NCBI RefSeq assembly: GCF_001279775.1
Contig: NZ_LGDG01000223.1
Span: 17,163 to 81,162, forward strand
From: Streptomyces sp. MMG1533
GTDB taxonomy: Bacteria > Actinomycetota > Actinomycetes > Streptomycetales > Streptomycetaceae
Direction: 5' to 3'
DNA length: 64,000 nucleotides
Part shown: positions 15,238 through 25,303 of the stretch, in pieces
How the letters are laid out: each line of letters begins with the position of its first letter
Numbering within the stretch: position 1 is the first letter of the stretch
Translations under genes and position numbers: made by a program
Notes under the pieces: model-generated
Databases searched by the model: none
What the model was told of the DNA's origin: nothing
The model's input: the letters and a program-made list of their open reading frames with translations, nothing else

Positions 15238-15840
15238 CTAGATCGTGTAGCTGATGCCGTCGAGGCCCACCCATGTCGGCAGGTTCGACGACTGGAAGGT
15301 CTGGACGATTCCGGTGAGGCTGATCTCCAGGCGGCACACGGCGGGCACCACCGACGCATCCCTTACGACAGCCCACGCGCACACGGCCGCGGGCTGGATT
15401 GCTGCCGGAAGGGTGAGGAGGGTGGCGTTGTTGGCGATCGTTCCTGAGGTGGGGCCGATTCGTCCGCGCAGGTAGATGCGGCGGCCCTCGCGCAGGTAGG
15501 AGGCGGTGTAGCCGTGGCCGGGGTTTTGGAATCCGGCGGCGAGGGTGAGCGGCGTCCAGTCCGGGTCGACCGTGGTGGTGCGTCCCAGGGCGAGCCAGTT
15601 GCCGCTGCTGGACTGGGTGATGACGATGAGATCGCCGGCGCGGGGTTGGGTGTAGGTCTCCATGCAGCGGATGCCGGTGATGTCGTCGGCGGTGACGGTG
15701 CCGTCGTTGTTCTCGGCGGTGACGGTGGCGAGCCGCCAGTCGGAGCCGCGCACCGAGGGTGTCTGCTCCCCGGTGCGTTTGGCCTGGCCTTTCAGTGCTG
15801 CGGCCAGCTGCCGGTTCGCGGCGTGGGAGGAGGTTGTCAC
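15238..15840 (-). CDS. Tail-tip/baseplate protein
   Basis: 200 residues. The first ~80 look like a small beta barrel (ITGIRCMETYTQPRAGDLIVIT), as in baseplate hub appendages; the rest is beta-rich (YLREGRRIYLRGRIG). GTG 15840 overlaps the preceding stop by 4 bases. The open frame extends far upstream, antisense-like and Arg-rich, and is not coding there. Confidence 0.6.
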   Translation of the reverse strand: MTTSSHAANRQLAAALKGQAKRTGEQTPSVRGSDWRLATVTAENNDGTVTADDITGIRCMETYTQPRAGDLIVITQSSSGNWLALGRTTTVDPDWTPLTLAAGFQNPGHGYTASYLREGRRIYLRGRIGPTSGTIANNATLLTLPAAIQPAAVCAWAVVRDASVVPAVCRLEISLTGIVQTFQSSNLPTWVGLDGISYTI

Positions 15841-16931
15841 GCGTCCTCCTTGGCGCTGATAGTGGCGATGGGGAAGTCGCCGCCGAGGTCGAGGGGGACG
15901 CTGAAGCTGGCCACTTGGTGGAGTTCGCGGCTGCCGTCCTCGTGCTGCACTCGCAGCACGTCGCCCGGTTCCAGAGCGGGGTTCGGCAGGGAGCTGATGT
16001 CGCCGGTCGCGTTGGGTGCTTTGGCCTGCGCGAGTTTCAGGGTGGCCGCGTTCTGGCAGGCCGCGGTCGTTGTGAGGGTGCTGGAGCTGTAGAACATCGG
16101 CCGTCGCCCGAACGGGCCGGACCAGTAGGTCGGGCTGTTGGGGTCGGCATCGGTCGCCAAGTACTTGACCGGGGCCACGTTCTCGGCGGTGTTCTCGCCA
16201 CGGGCCAGCACGCCGTTGTAGACGCCGCTGCTCGACATGCCGCGGTTGGCCTTCACGTACACGCCACCTTCGACGGCTTTGATCTCCCATACGGGGGTGG
16301 CGGTAGCGAGGTCGGGCAGGGTGGCGATGACGAACACCCCGTCTGGATTGCAGTACACCTCGGCGCCGGCCCCGGCGGCGATCTCCTGGCAGGCCGCCCA
16401 CGGGTCCGCCTCGACATCGAACGTTCTCTTCCCGATGCCCTGGTCGGTGATGGTGCTGACGACGGCCGCGGTGGGGATGGAGCGCTGGATGAGGGCGGTG
16501 ACGGCGCTGACGACGGTGCCTGTCGCCGTGTGGGGGGCGGTGAGCTTGTCGTCGGCGACGATCGCCGACACATCCTTGCCGATCAGGGTGACGGGTCCTT
16601 CGTTGACGTCTCCGTCGACGTCGTCGAGGCGGAATACCCCGATCGGCACTAGTTCGATGTCGTTGGCGTTGCCGTACTCGACACCGCGGGAGATCCGCAA
16701 CTGCGCCCCGTAGGTGGCGAGCTGGTCGGCCGGTGTGCGCGGGATCAGGGAAGGGTCGGCGACGGTGACGGAGCAGGTGCGGCGGATCGCCTGCCCGCGG
16801 TCCACCGACACGCTGCCGCCCGTGTGCTCGAGGTCGACGGTGCGGCCATTCGTGAGGAGCAGCTGCACCGTCGTGATCGGGGTGTGGCTCTCGGCGAGAC
16901 GGGCTAGGAACCGGTCGGAAACGGCGTACAC
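15837..16931 (-). CDS. Tail protein, DUF5047-like (baseplate hub)
   Basis: 364 residues starting VYAVSDRFLARLAESHTPIT. The N-terminal half matches my memory of DUF5047 tail proteins found after large minor tail proteins in Streptomyces prophages; the second half resembles a gp27/hub-like fold. GTG start four bases after the previous stop. Likely forms the tail hub that contacts the host surface. Confidence 0.75.
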   Translation of the reverse strand: MYAVSDRFLARLAESHTPITTVQLLLTNGRTVDLEHTGGSVSVDRGQAIRRTCSVTVADPSLIPRTPADQLATYGAQLRISRGVEYGNANDIELVPIGVFRLDDVDGDVNEGPVTLIGKDVSAIVADDKLTAPHTATGTVVSAVTALIQRSIPTAAVVSTITDQGIGKRTFDVEADPWAACQEIAAGAGAEVYCNPDGVFVIATLPDLATATPVWEIKAVEGGVYVKANRGMSSSGVYNGVLARGENTAENVAPVKYLATDADPNSPTYWSGPFGRRPMFYSSSTLTTTAACQNAATLKLAQAKAPNATGDISSLPNPALEPGDVLRVQHEDGSRELHQVASFSVPLDLGGDFPIATISAKEDA

Positions 16932-16934
16932 GCC

Positions 16935-19163
16935 TCACCGCCTTCGGTCGAGCAGCAGATCCTCGCTGGTCGCGTACACGGGCAGCAGGGAGGCGCAGGT
17001 CGCGAATTCGGTGACGACGTCCTGGCAGGTGCGGCCTGCCGGCCCGCCGACGCCGACGGTGACCGGCATGTCCTGCTCGGTCAGCGGGAGTGTCCACGCC
17101 CGCATCTGTTCCTGCGCCAGGCCGCCCGTCCGGGCCTCCGGGACCTGGCCGACGGCGACGTACATGTCGTCGACGCCCATCCCGGGAACGGCCTGCCACA
17201 GCAGGGTGTTGCCGTCATCGAGGAGAAGGTGCAGGGATGTGCGCTGCTGGTCGGACAGGGTCCAGATCGGCAGGTCTCCCTCGAGGCCCTGGCGCTTACC
17301 GCTGTGTGTGATCTTGTTGCGGCGGCCCCGCACGACGAACGACGCCTGCTCGATGGGCCGGTTCCAGTCCGGGGGTCGCTGCACCGTCACTTTGAGGTTG
17401 CGCTGCGGGTTGCCGGGGTCCTTCAGCCAGATCTGGTTGATGTCGGTGAGGGTGACGGTGGCGTAGTCGGTGGTGCGGGTGGATGCGGTGAGCGAGCCGG
17501 GAGCCCGCTGTTCGATGTAGTACCTGACCGGCGTGTTCAGGGGCGCCTCATGATCCTCAATGATCATCAGGTCGGAGGCGATGACCTGGTCGTCGATCAG
17601 CCCATACGGGCCGCGGACCAGCGTGCGGGAACCATCCTGAAGCTCCCTGTACACCGACAGTTCGTAGTCAAGGATCAGCTCCCTCAGCGTCAGTTTGATA
17701 TAGCCCTCGTCGGAGAACTCCTCCACCGCGGTCAGCGGCAGAACCTCCCACAGAACGGCCTGATCGACGTGCAGGACGCTCGATGTCGCCGACGCGGTCG
17801 CGACCAGTTCGATGGCACCCTGCGTGGCCCCCGCGGGTGCGACCGCATCCGACGGAATCACATACCAGGAGGTTCCGGGAAGGGCGTAACCCGTTCCCGT
17901 GCTCGCACCTAGGTCAGTGTTCGCGGCGTTGTACCAGCGGATCCGGATCAGAGCCGTAGCCCAGGTGCCAGCCGCCGGATGCGCGAGCACTTGCGCCCGC
18001 CAGTTCGTTCCCTCGGAGACCGGGAACTTCGCCGAGCGGAGTGTGGATGCTGTCGCCGTCGACGACGAGACGGCCAGAGAGTAGGCGCCGTCGAACGCGG
18101 ACAGCCCCCATGGTGTCGTGCGGGCGATCGTCGCCACACCAGATGTGACCGTCCACCCGGCGATGCCCTGCTCGAACGACGAGTCGGCATACGGAAGCAC
18201 CGACCCGGCCTGCAGTTTCGGCGCCACCGCAACGACGACCGTCTCCAGCCGCATCACCTGCCCGGCGCTCGCCGAATCCAGTCCTGCCGCAACGGAACAC
18301 GCGGCGGCATTCGCCGGGGCAACCATGGAGGCCCGCTGCCGGTACATGCCCGTCGCCGGCGTCGGCGGCGCCAGCGTGCTGCGTTGCGCGCCGACCTGGT
18401 TGCCGTTGCTGTCGTAGAAGCGCAGTTCGATCCACACCGTTGAGGCGATCGTCGGGGGCTGCAGGTAGGCGTAAGCCAGGTACTCGACACCCGGAGTCAC
18501 GCTCGGGCGTTCCACTGCCAGGATCGACGCGTTGCCGGCGGCGACCGCGGTCATCGCCAGGGTGTGGCCGCCCGCGTAGTAGTTGTCGACGGCCCACGAC
18601 ATCACCGGGACCTGCCGGGAGATCGTCGCGTTGACGATGGGAGTCCACCCGGACGCGTCGACCTCAGACGATTCCGTGTTGAAGGGGAGGAGGTTGCCCA
18701 GGATACGGATCGGCAGGCCCAGGTAGACGTTCTCCCAGAAATGGTTGACATTCGCGCCGGCCTCAGTCGAGCCGAGAAGTACCTGCGCGTTCGTCGCCCC
18801 CCATGGCGCCGCACCGGCCACGCTGACCCGGTGCCAGCCCGATGACGAGCCGGTCGTCAGCGCCGACCATGTGATGCCCACTTCAGCGCCGGCCCGGTTG
18901 AGCCAGCGGATCCCGATGCGCTCCGACGACACTCCGGCCGCGTCCGAGAACGTGTAGTAGACCGTGCCCGGAGTGACCGGATACGAGGTAACGGTGCGGG
19001 CCTGCATTTCGCCCGCCGCAACTGACCTGACGACGAGGCAGCCGTCCCCGTTCTGACCGCCCGTCCCCTTGCTGAGTGTGCAGTTGAGTTTGCTCGTCCA
19101 CCCTGAGGTGTTCGGGTCGATGGACTCGGTGGTCGGGCTGAGGAGGTTTCCGGGGATCGCCAA
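16935..19163 (-). CDS. Minor tail protein with carbohydrate-binding-like repeats
   Basis: 742 residues. Three related jelly-roll-like modules open with NLL.P.(T/N)TES..SGWT or LPYADSSFEQGIAGWT (about 5-150, 155-320 and 325-470), resembling CBM4/9-type domains. The rest (about 480-742) is a conserved distal-tail-type region with RQLRR-like beta segments. It follows the tape measure gene, where distal tail proteins are encoded, and may recognise wall glycans. Confidence 0.8.
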   Translation of the reverse strand: MAIPGNLLSPTTESIDPNTSGWTSKLNCTLSKGTGGQNGDGCLVVRSVAAGEMQARTVTSYPVTPGTVYYTFSDAAGVSSERIGIRWLNRAGAEVGITWSALTTGSSSGWHRVSVAGAAPWGATNAQVLLGSTEAGANVNHFWENVYLGLPIRILGNLLPFNTESSEVDASGWTPIVNATISRQVPVMSWAVDNYYAGGHTLAMTAVAAGNASILAVERPSVTPGVEYLAYAYLQPPTIASTVWIELRFYDSNGNQVGAQRSTLAPPTPATGMYRQRASMVAPANAAACSVAAGLDSASAGQVMRLETVVVAVAPKLQAGSVLPYADSSFEQGIAGWTVTSGVATIARTTPWGLSAFDGAYSLAVSSSTATASTLRSAKFPVSEGTNWRAQVLAHPAAGTWATALIRIRWYNAANTDLGASTGTGYALPGTSWYVIPSDAVAPAGATQGAIELVATASATSSVLHVDQAVLWEVLPLTAVEEFSDEGYIKLTLRELILDYELSVYRELQDGSRTLVRGPYGLIDDQVIASDLMIIEDHEAPLNTPVRYYIEQRAPGSLTASTRTTDYATVTLTDINQIWLKDPGNPQRNLKVTVQRPPDWNRPIEQASFVVRGRRNKITHSGKRQGLEGDLPIWTLSDQQRTSLHLLLDDGNTLLWQAVPGMGVDDMYVAVGQVPEARTGGLAQEQMRAWTLPLTEQDMPVTVGVGGPAGRTCQDVVTEFATCASLLPVYATSEDLLLDRRR

Positions 19164-19172
19164 GATTCCTCC

Positions 19173-22100
19173 TCAGCCTGCGTTGAGTACCTGAATGAGT
19201 TCGCCCTGTGCGGTGCGTACTTCGGTTCGGGCAATGTCGGTGATCTGCTCGTTCCCGACGAACACCGACACGGACAGGTCGCCGAGCTGCTGCGACGCCG
19301 ACCGTGCGGCCAGCGACGTGAGCGCATTCGCCTGCGCCGTCGTGAACACCGGCTCCGGCCTGCCCGTGCCGTTGAACGCAAGGTTCATGCCGGGCTGCAG
19401 GTAGCCGCCGGAGTCGTAGGACCCCGGCTTGAACCCATACCAGCTGGTGAACAGGCTGTCGTTGTAGCCGCGAGCCCGCGAGCCCACGACGACGCCGTCG
19501 CCGCCTCTCGATTCGACCTTCGTCTTGCCGAGGGTGCCCGCCGTGTGGCCGACACCAGCAGCCGTGATGCCGACCTTGAATGCGCTGTTGCCGTTCTTGA
19601 CCCATCCAGGGGGCGCCGCGTTGCCGCTGAACGCGTGCGTGCTCCACCTGCGGTGTGGCTTCTGCCCGCGAATGACGGACTCAATGGCGCTCATGAAGCC
19701 CGAGCAGTCCCACGAGGGGTTTCCGTTGCCGCCCCACTGGTACGGCAGCCCGTTCTGGGTTTTCGCCCACTTCAGCGCGGCCTGGATCTTCGGGCCGCCC
19801 ACACCACCGGCGCCCTTCTTGTCGGCGTCCTTGCTGTAGCCGAACAGGGCGTCGAGGATTTTGTTGGGGATGCGGCGGATCATCGCCCCGAATCCGGTGT
19901 CCATGCCCGGGAATGACTTGAGGAGCGGGTTCACGGCCGCTTTCACGCCTGCCCGTGCCGACCCTTCCAGGGTGTCCTTCAGCCAGGACGCGCCCTTTTT
20001 GACTGCGTTCCACGCCGACGAGCCCGCGCCGGCTACGGCGTTGGCGGCCTTGCCGATCCAGCCGAAGATGCCGCCGTCCGCGAACGACTGCACGATGCCG
20101 CCGCCTGCGTAGCGCAGCGACCTGTCGGTCGGTGTGTTCGGGTCGCCGCCGAACACCGGGGCCAGGGCAGCCTTCACGCCCTGTGCGCCGCGGGACTTGG
20201 CGATCGAGTTCATCGCGCCGACGAAGCCGGAGCCGACGGCCCGGGTGAACTCGGGCCGCATGATGGCCTCGCCGCCCGACAGTTCGAGCGCCCCGCCTGT
20301 CGGGGAGACGAACCGGTGTACGTCACGGCCTGGCGTGTAGCCGGGCATGATGCCGCCGGACGCGAACTTGAACGTCTTCAGCTTCGGCGCCCCGAAGGCG
20401 TCGGCGACCTTGTTCCAGACGCCGACGATGCCCTTGTTGTAGACGGTGTCGACGACGAACTGGACGGGCGCACGTGCGACGGTCTTCAGGCGGTCCCACT
20501 GCTTCTTGATCGCGGCAACGGCGTCGGAGAACAGTCCCCCGAGCCCGCGGATGATGTTCCGCCAGCCGTCGAAGACCGGCTTGATGCCCCGGTCCCATGC
20601 CGTCCGCCCGATCGAGACGATCTGGTCGAAGGACGGCTTGATGGCCTCCTTCCACAGCCAGGTGGCCCACTTCCCGATCGTTTGCAGGCCGCCCCAAATG
20701 TTCTTGAACACGGGCCGCAGGTGTGTTTCCCACAGGGCTTTGCCTGCGGCCTTGATGTTGTCCCATGCGGGCTTGATGGCGTTGGTGTACAGCCACTTCG
20801 CCTTGTCCCCGATCCACGTGAACACCGGGGAGAAGACGCTGTTCCACAGCCACATGGCGTGTGCGGCGATCAGGTCGAAGGCTGGTTTGATCGCGTGGGT
20901 CCACAGCCACATCGCGATCGCGCCCACGATCTTGATCGTGGCGATGATCGGCAGCAGAACGAGCACGACGATCGCCGTGAGCAGGATCTTCGCCGCCGCG
21001 GCGATCAGGTCGAAGGACGGCTTGATGGCGTTCGTCCACAGCCACATCGCCCACCGGCCGACCGTCTGCAGTGCCTCCCAGATGAACGTGAACGTCGGCT
21101 TGAGGACGTTGTTCCACGCCCACAGAACCGCGGTCTGGATCGCCGACCAAACGGCCTGCACCAGATCGCGGAACCAGCCGAACTTGTTGTACGCGTAGAT
21201 GACCAGTGCGATCAGGGCAAGGATCGCCAGCCCGATCAGAACCAGCGGGTTCGCCGCCAGAGCGGCGTTGAACGCCCACACGGCGATGGTCCAGATCTTC
21301 GTCGCCAGAATGATCCCGTAGATCAGCAGGATGAACCACGGCGCCTTGTCCGCGATGATGCCGATCGCTTCAGCCACGCCGCCCAGCAGCGTGAGCAGCG
21401 GGCCGGAAAGCGGCGACAGGGCTGCGCCGATACTCAGGAACGCGCCCGCGATCTTGCCGAGCGTGTCCGCCAGCAGCGGCCCGTGTTCCGACGAGTAGGC
21501 CAGGAATCGCTCGAACTCCGGCGACCCCTTCAGGCTCGTACCCCAGGTCGCGAACCGGCCCGTGATCGACTGCATCCGAGACGAGATGGAGTCCATGTGC
21601 GGCAGGAAGGCATCGATCACGCCTGCCATGCCCTTGATGACGTTACCGAAGGCGACACCCAGCCCGACGATGGCGGGCGTCACGTTCGCCTGCAGATCCC
21701 GCTTGAAGCCCTGCCAGAACGGCGACTTCACCGAAGCCGACGCCCGGTCCTGCAGCGTCCTGATGGCCGCAGCAGCGCCGAGCACAAACGGCGTCAACGT
21801 CGGCAGCGTGTTCCGCAACGACACCAGCGCCCGCGTGAAAATCGGCATCACCGCAGGCTGCAACGCCTTCGACCACTCCGAGAACGCCGACCGCAGATCA
21901 AGGAACGCGTTGAACGTCTCCCGCGCCGCCGGCGTCAGCTTCGCCAACTCAGCCCGGTACTTGGCCTGCGCAATCGCAGCCTGATCCACCCCGGCGGCCG
22001 CCGAAACCGACGCCGACTCGATCTGCCGCTGAGCCGACGCAACCGACTCCGCGCCAGCCTCCTGGGCCTGAACCACACGCTCCTGCGCCCGGGCGATCGT

Positions 22101-23696
22101 CTCGGCGCCCTGCCGCTGCGTCTCCGCGACGTTCCGCTGGGCGTCCGCAAGCTTCGACTGCGCCTCGGCGATCGACCGCGAGTTCTGGATCTGGGTTTTC
22201 GTGACGTTCTGCTGCGCCGACGCCAGTGCTGCCGTCTTGTCAGTGACGTCCTGCTGGGCGTTCGCCAGCTGCTCTTGCGCCGACTTGACCGTGTCGGAGC
22301 CCTCAACGCCCGCCTTGTTCGCGGCGGCCGTCTCCGTCTTGAGGCGCTTCGTCTCGGTCGTCTGCTCCTTCAGGCGCTGCACGGCCTGGTCGTACTGCAG
22401 CAGCGCCTTCTGCTTGTCGAGTTCGGTCGCTGTCTCCGACTGCAGCACCCGGTCGCGTTCGATCGTCGCTTCCTTCAGCGCGATCTCGGCGTCCCGCTGC
22501 GAGAGCTTGCTGTCCGTCAGCCGGTTATCGAGATCCTCCAGTTGCTGTGTGGCCTCCCTGCGGGCCGCCACCAAATCGAGCTGGGCCTGCCGTGCACTCT
22601 TCTGCGACTGTGCGAGATCCCGCTCGGCGCGCGACACGTCCGCGTTCGCTTGCTGCATCCGGTCCGCGGCCTGCGCGTAAGCGTCCGCGAGGGACTGGCG
22701 GGCAGACTTCACCTGCTCCGCGGCGCGCGCATTGTTCTGCGCGGCCTGCCGGACAGCATCCGACACACCCCGCTCCGCCTCGGCGACCTGCCGGGCCGCA
22801 TTACGCTGCGCAGACGCCAACGCCTGCTGCGCCCCCGCCAGTTGCCGAGCCTTCGAAGCGCCCTGCCCCGCCGCCTGGCCGCCCTGATAGGTGGCGTTCG
22901 TCGCCGCATCCTGGGCCGCCTTCTGCGCCTGCAACGCCCCCGCGATCCCCTTGAATGCCGGGGCCGCCACTAGCGCGATACCGCCGATACCAGCCGCAGC
23001 GGCAACACCGGCAGCCGCGATCGCACCCAGACCAGCCGCGACCACCGGCAGAGCCGGGATGATCGCCGGGCCGAACGCGATCGCCGCCGTCGTCAGCAGG
23101 TTGAGGTTGGCTGCGGCCGACCGGGTGTCGACGTCGACGTTCGCCGTCTGCCCGTCGAGCCGGTTCACCATCACCTGAAAGGCGGTCAACTGGGCCGATG
23201 CGGCAGCAACATCTGCGCGCACCTGCACGTCCGCATCCGAAGCCGACAGGCGTTGCAGACGCTCCTGCAGTCGGGCGATCCGGGCCGTGGCCTCCGCCGC
23301 GTCGATGTCGACACCGACCTGCATGTCGCGCATCGCCAACAGCTGGGTACGGATCCGTGCGATCTCCCGCTGGGCGTCGGTACTGTCCGCGTCGATCTCA
23401 ACGTCAGGGAGGTCCCTCAGAGCGGCCTCAACGCGGGTGCGGAACGCCCGCCCGAACGCCCCACCCGTATCCGAGCCGGACCGGGTCGCCGCCGGGGTCG
23501 CAGTCCGGCCGCCCGTCGTGATGCCGCTACGGACCGCCGACGCGATCTGGGTGGAGACGTGGCGGCCGATGACCCGCCCGATCTCCTCGCCCACCTCATC
23601 GGCCGCAGGGACCAGCTGCTGCTGCATCCGCCGGCGAATGCCCTGAGCGTTGGGCAGAACATCAACTTCGACGCTGCCGACAGAGATTGCGGGCAC
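19173..23696 (-). CDS. Tape measure protein with NlpC/P60-like domain
   Basis: 1507 residues. Order: N-terminal ~200 helical; Ala-rich hydrophobic stretches (about 200-255); a very long coiled coil (about 270-570); membrane-like helices (about 800-850); tandem Trp-rich repeats of type LWTNAIKPSFD (about 855-1045); and near residues 1310-1420 an NlpC/P60-like peptidase block, LPYQWGGNGNPSWDCSGF with candidate catalytic Cys and a later VGHTAG His. It sets tail length and could open peptidoglycan during DNA entry. GTG start follows GGGGGGAGG. Confidence 0.95.
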   Translation of the reverse strand: MPAISVGSVEVDVLPNAQGIRRRMQQQLVPAADEVGEEIGRVIGRHVSTQIASAVRSGITTGGRTATPAATRSGSDTGGAFGRAFRTRVEAALRDLPDVEIDADSTDAQREIARIRTQLLAMRDMQVGVDIDAAEATARIARLQERLQRLSASDADVQVRADVAAASAQLTAFQVMVNRLDGQTANVDVDTRSAAANLNLLTTAAIAFGPAIIPALPVVAAGLGAIAAAGVAAAAGIGGIALVAAPAFKGIAGALQAQKAAQDAATNATYQGGQAAGQGASKARQLAGAQQALASAQRNAARQVAEAERGVSDAVRQAAQNNARAAEQVKSARQSLADAYAQAADRMQQANADVSRAERDLAQSQKSARQAQLDLVAARREATQQLEDLDNRLTDSKLSQRDAEIALKEATIERDRVLQSETATELDKQKALLQYDQAVQRLKEQTTETKRLKTETAAANKAGVEGSDTVKSAQEQLANAQQDVTDKTAALASAQQNVTKTQIQNSRSIAEAQSKLADAQRNVAETQRQGAETIARAQERVVQAQEAGAESVASAQRQIESASVSAAAGVDQAAIAQAKYRAELAKLTPAARETFNAFLDLRSAFSEWSKALQPAVMPIFTRALVSLRNTLPTLTPFVLGAAAAIRTLQDRASASVKSPFWQGFKRDLQANVTPAIVGLGVAFGNVIKGMAGVIDAFLPHMDSISSRMQSITGRFATWGTSLKGSPEFERFLAYSSEHGPLLADTLGKIAGAFLSIGAALSPLSGPLLTLLGGVAEAIGIIADKAPWFILLIYGIILATKIWTIAVWAFNAALAANPLVLIGLAILALIALVIYAYNKFGWFRDLVQAVWSAIQTAVLWAWNNVLKPTFTFIWEALQTVGRWAMWLWTNAIKPSFDLIAAAAKILLTAIVVLVLLPIIATIKIVGAIAMWLWTHAIKPAFDLIAAHAMWLWNSVFSPVFTWIGDKAKWLYTNAIKPAWDNIKAAGKALWETHLRPVFKNIWGGLQTIGKWATWLWKEAIKPSFDQIVSIGRTAWDRGIKPVFDGWRNIIRGLGGLFSDAVAAIKKQWDRLKTVARAPVQFVVDTVYNKGIVGVWNKVADAFGAPKLKTFKFASGGIMPGYTPGRDVHRFVSPTGGALELSGGEAIMRPEFTRAVGSGFVGAMNSIAKSRGAQGVKAALAPVFGGDPNTPTDRSLRYAGGGIVQSFADGGIFGWIGKAANAVAGAGSSAWNAVKKGASWLKDTLEGSARAGVKAAVNPLLKSFPGMDTGFGAMIRRIPNKILDALFGYSKDADKKGAGGVGGPKIQAALKWAKTQNGLPYQWGGNGNPSWDCSGFMSAIESVIRGQKPHRRWSTHAFSGNAAPPGWVKNGNSAFKVGITAAGVGHTAGTLGKTKVESRGGDGVVVGSRARGYNDSLFTSWYGFKPGSYDSGGYLQPGMNLAFNGTGRPEPVFTTAQANALTSLAARSASQQLGDLSVSVFVGNEQITDIARTEVRTAQGELIQVLNAG

Positions 23697-23715
23697 TGAG
23701 GGCCTCCCCCCAGCG

Positions 23716-24551
23716 CTATGCGGCGCTCCCGTTGATGATCCGGAACAGGGTGTTCGCCTGGTCGTCCGTGAGCTTCTGCTTCGCCCGCGCAGGCTTCGCG
23801 CCCGGGCGGCGAATCGGCTCCGGAGCCTGCGGCCGCTTCGACTTGTGCTCGGTGTTCACACAGATCAGCACGTACTCAAGGCGTGCCACACGGTCAGCGA
23901 CGGTGGCCAGCAGCTGCTCAACCTGCGACCAGCGGCCCTTCTCCGGCTCACCCTTCTCCGCCTGCTCCGCCACCTCTTCGTCTGACATGGCATTCCGCAG
24001 CGCCGTCCACGTCGCCGACTCTGGAGGCAGGCGCTGGATCAGGACCCGAAGGCGCCGAGCCGTCATCTCGCCGCGGTGGTAGGCGTCGATCTGGTCGGCA
24101 TCCCGCGGATAGTAGAAGGCGAGATCTCCCTCTACCGCCTCCGCGTGCGCCTCGACGACGGAGCGGGTCCACTGGATTTCCCCAGGCTCTCACCCGCGCG
24201 GGTCGCCGCATCATTGATCAGCTCGCCGACCTCGTCGTTCGTCGGGTCAAGATCCAGGAAGACTTCGTAGTCGTCGGGGTGGAGGACGATCTCCATGAAC
24301 GCACCGACCTGCCCGTTGTTCAGCAGGTTCTGCCACGACTGCCGCCATGCCCCCGGCGGAATGATGCGAACTTCCTCACCGCACAGCATCCCGGTGACGT
24401 GCTTGTTGACGGCCTCGGACTCCTGCGCTTCCGCCTCCGTCACGTCCGGCTCGACGAAGTCGTCCTCCGGCTCCTCGATGCGGCGCTGCGCCGCCGGACG
24501 GGAAGTCGATCGAGCTGGCGTGCGCGGCTTGCGATTCGTGGCACTGGCCAT
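23716..24551 (-). CDS. Tail assembly chaperone GT, -1 frameshift product
   Basis: If ribosomes slip back one base at GGGGAAA (24183-24177), reading passes from the first chaperone into the frame beginning EIQWTRSVVEAHAEAV and AFYYPRDADQIDAYHRGEM, then the classic RVLIQRLPPESATW, giving about 278 residues. This second frame has no start of its own between the slip site and 24066. The arrangement equals lambda gpG/gpGT: the long form brings tail-tube subunits to the tape measure. It lies between the major tail gene and the tape measure, as expected. Confidence 0.85.
24132..24551 (-). CDS. Tail assembly chaperone G (short form)
   Basis: 139 residues: a basic N-terminus, an acidic middle and a conserved core (VTGMLCGEEVRIIPPGAW..VLHPDDYEVFLDLDPTNDEV). 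Translation without slippage ends SSRRTRRR. It is the more abundant product in comparable phages and binds the tape measure during tail assembly. Confidence 0.85.
   Translation of the reverse strand: MASATNRKPRTPARSTSRPAAQRRIEEPEDDFVEPDVTEAEAQESEAVNKHVTGMLCGEEVRIIPPGAWRQSWQNLLNNGQVGAFMEIVLHPDDYEVFLDLDPTNDEVGELINDAATRAGESLGKSSGPAPSSRRTRRR
24177..24183 (-). promoter_or_regulatory. Programmed -1 frameshift site GGGGAAA
   Basis: In the zero frame the site reads ctG-GGG-AAA; after -1 slippage the ribosome enters an uninterrupted, clearly coding frame. GGGGAAA is among the heptamers used for tail chaperone shifts in actinobacteriophages. Confidence 0.8.
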
Positions 24552-24593
24552 GGCGCGGGCCTCCTATGTTCTGGCGCGGGACAGGAATAGTGA

Positions 24594-24641
24594 GGTGGGC
24601 GGGCCGGGCCCGCGCCGGCTGGCTCATCCAGCCCGCCCACC
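24594..24641. terminator. Hairpin after major tail gene
   Basis: GGTGGGCGGG (24594-24603) pairs perfectly with CCCGCCCACC (24632-24641). It lies between the major tail and chaperone genes and would reduce expression of the chaperones and tape measure relative to tail tube. Confidence 0.6.
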
Positions 24642-24644
24642 AGC

Positions 24645-25232
24645 TCAGGAGCCCGAGTAGGCGGGCGTCGCGGGAATCTTGTCGACGTGGTAGACCGTGT
24701 TCCCGGACGCGTCCGGGTAGGTGGTGATCGTCCACTCGTAGCCGGACATCTCGTCCTGCTTGAACGTGACGTCGGACCGGTCGTTGATCTCGCCCTCGGG
24801 GACGTAGAAGCCCTTGTAGGCGTCACCGTCGATGACGAGGAACCAGAACGCGCGACGGTCCGGAACCGGGCTGGCCGTCTCCGCGTACTTGGTGAGGCCG
24901 TCGCCGTCCGGCTCCAGATCCGCCGTGTCCAGCCGGTACTGCAGCGACTGCACCGCCACCCGGGAGGTCTCCCAGACGGTCAGGCCGAACGTGCGCACCG
25001 ACTTGGTGATCTGCGTGCGGAACGGCGACGTCAGACCCCACGGAGTGAACTCCTGCGAGTCCTCATCGAACCCGTAGGTCAGACCGTCGTCCGAGATCGC
25101 ACCCAGCGGCTCCCACGGAGAAGCTGGCTGAACCAGCGGCGACGCGGGCGCCGCCGTACCCACCGGCGCGACAAAGCCGCCGCCGTTCGCGCCCACCAGG
25201 GCGAGATCCGCGGCGCGGGTGATGTTGACCAT
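24645..25232 (-). CDS. Major tail (tube) protein
   Basis: 195 residues. Beta-rich with the typical tube-protein order: N-terminal loop, DDGLTYGFDED, KSVRTFGLTVWET and a late strand SGYEWTITTYPDASG. ATG 25232 follows GGAGA. It precedes the chaperone pair, the standard siphovirus order. Confidence 0.85.
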   Translation of the reverse strand: MVNITRAADLALVGANGGGFVAPVGTAAPASPLVQPASPWEPLGAISDDGLTYGFDEDSQEFTPWGLTSPFRTQITKSVRTFGLTVWETSRVAVQSLQYRLDTADLEPDGDGLTKYAETASPVPDRRAFWFLVIDGDAYKGFYVPEGEINDRSDVTFKQDEMSGYEWTITTYPDASGNTVYHVDKIPATPAYSGS

Positions 25233-25303
25233 GAGATGTCTCCAGACATGGAAGAGCCCGCGCACGGGCGGGAAAACGGGTCCGGCGCGGGCCCAGCCGA
25301 CGG

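Noticed and set aside
20316..22973. 885-codon open frame antisense to the tape measure gene
   Set aside because: Arg/Leu/Asp-dominated low-complexity protein produced by the opposite strand of a helical Ala/Gln/Arg gene.
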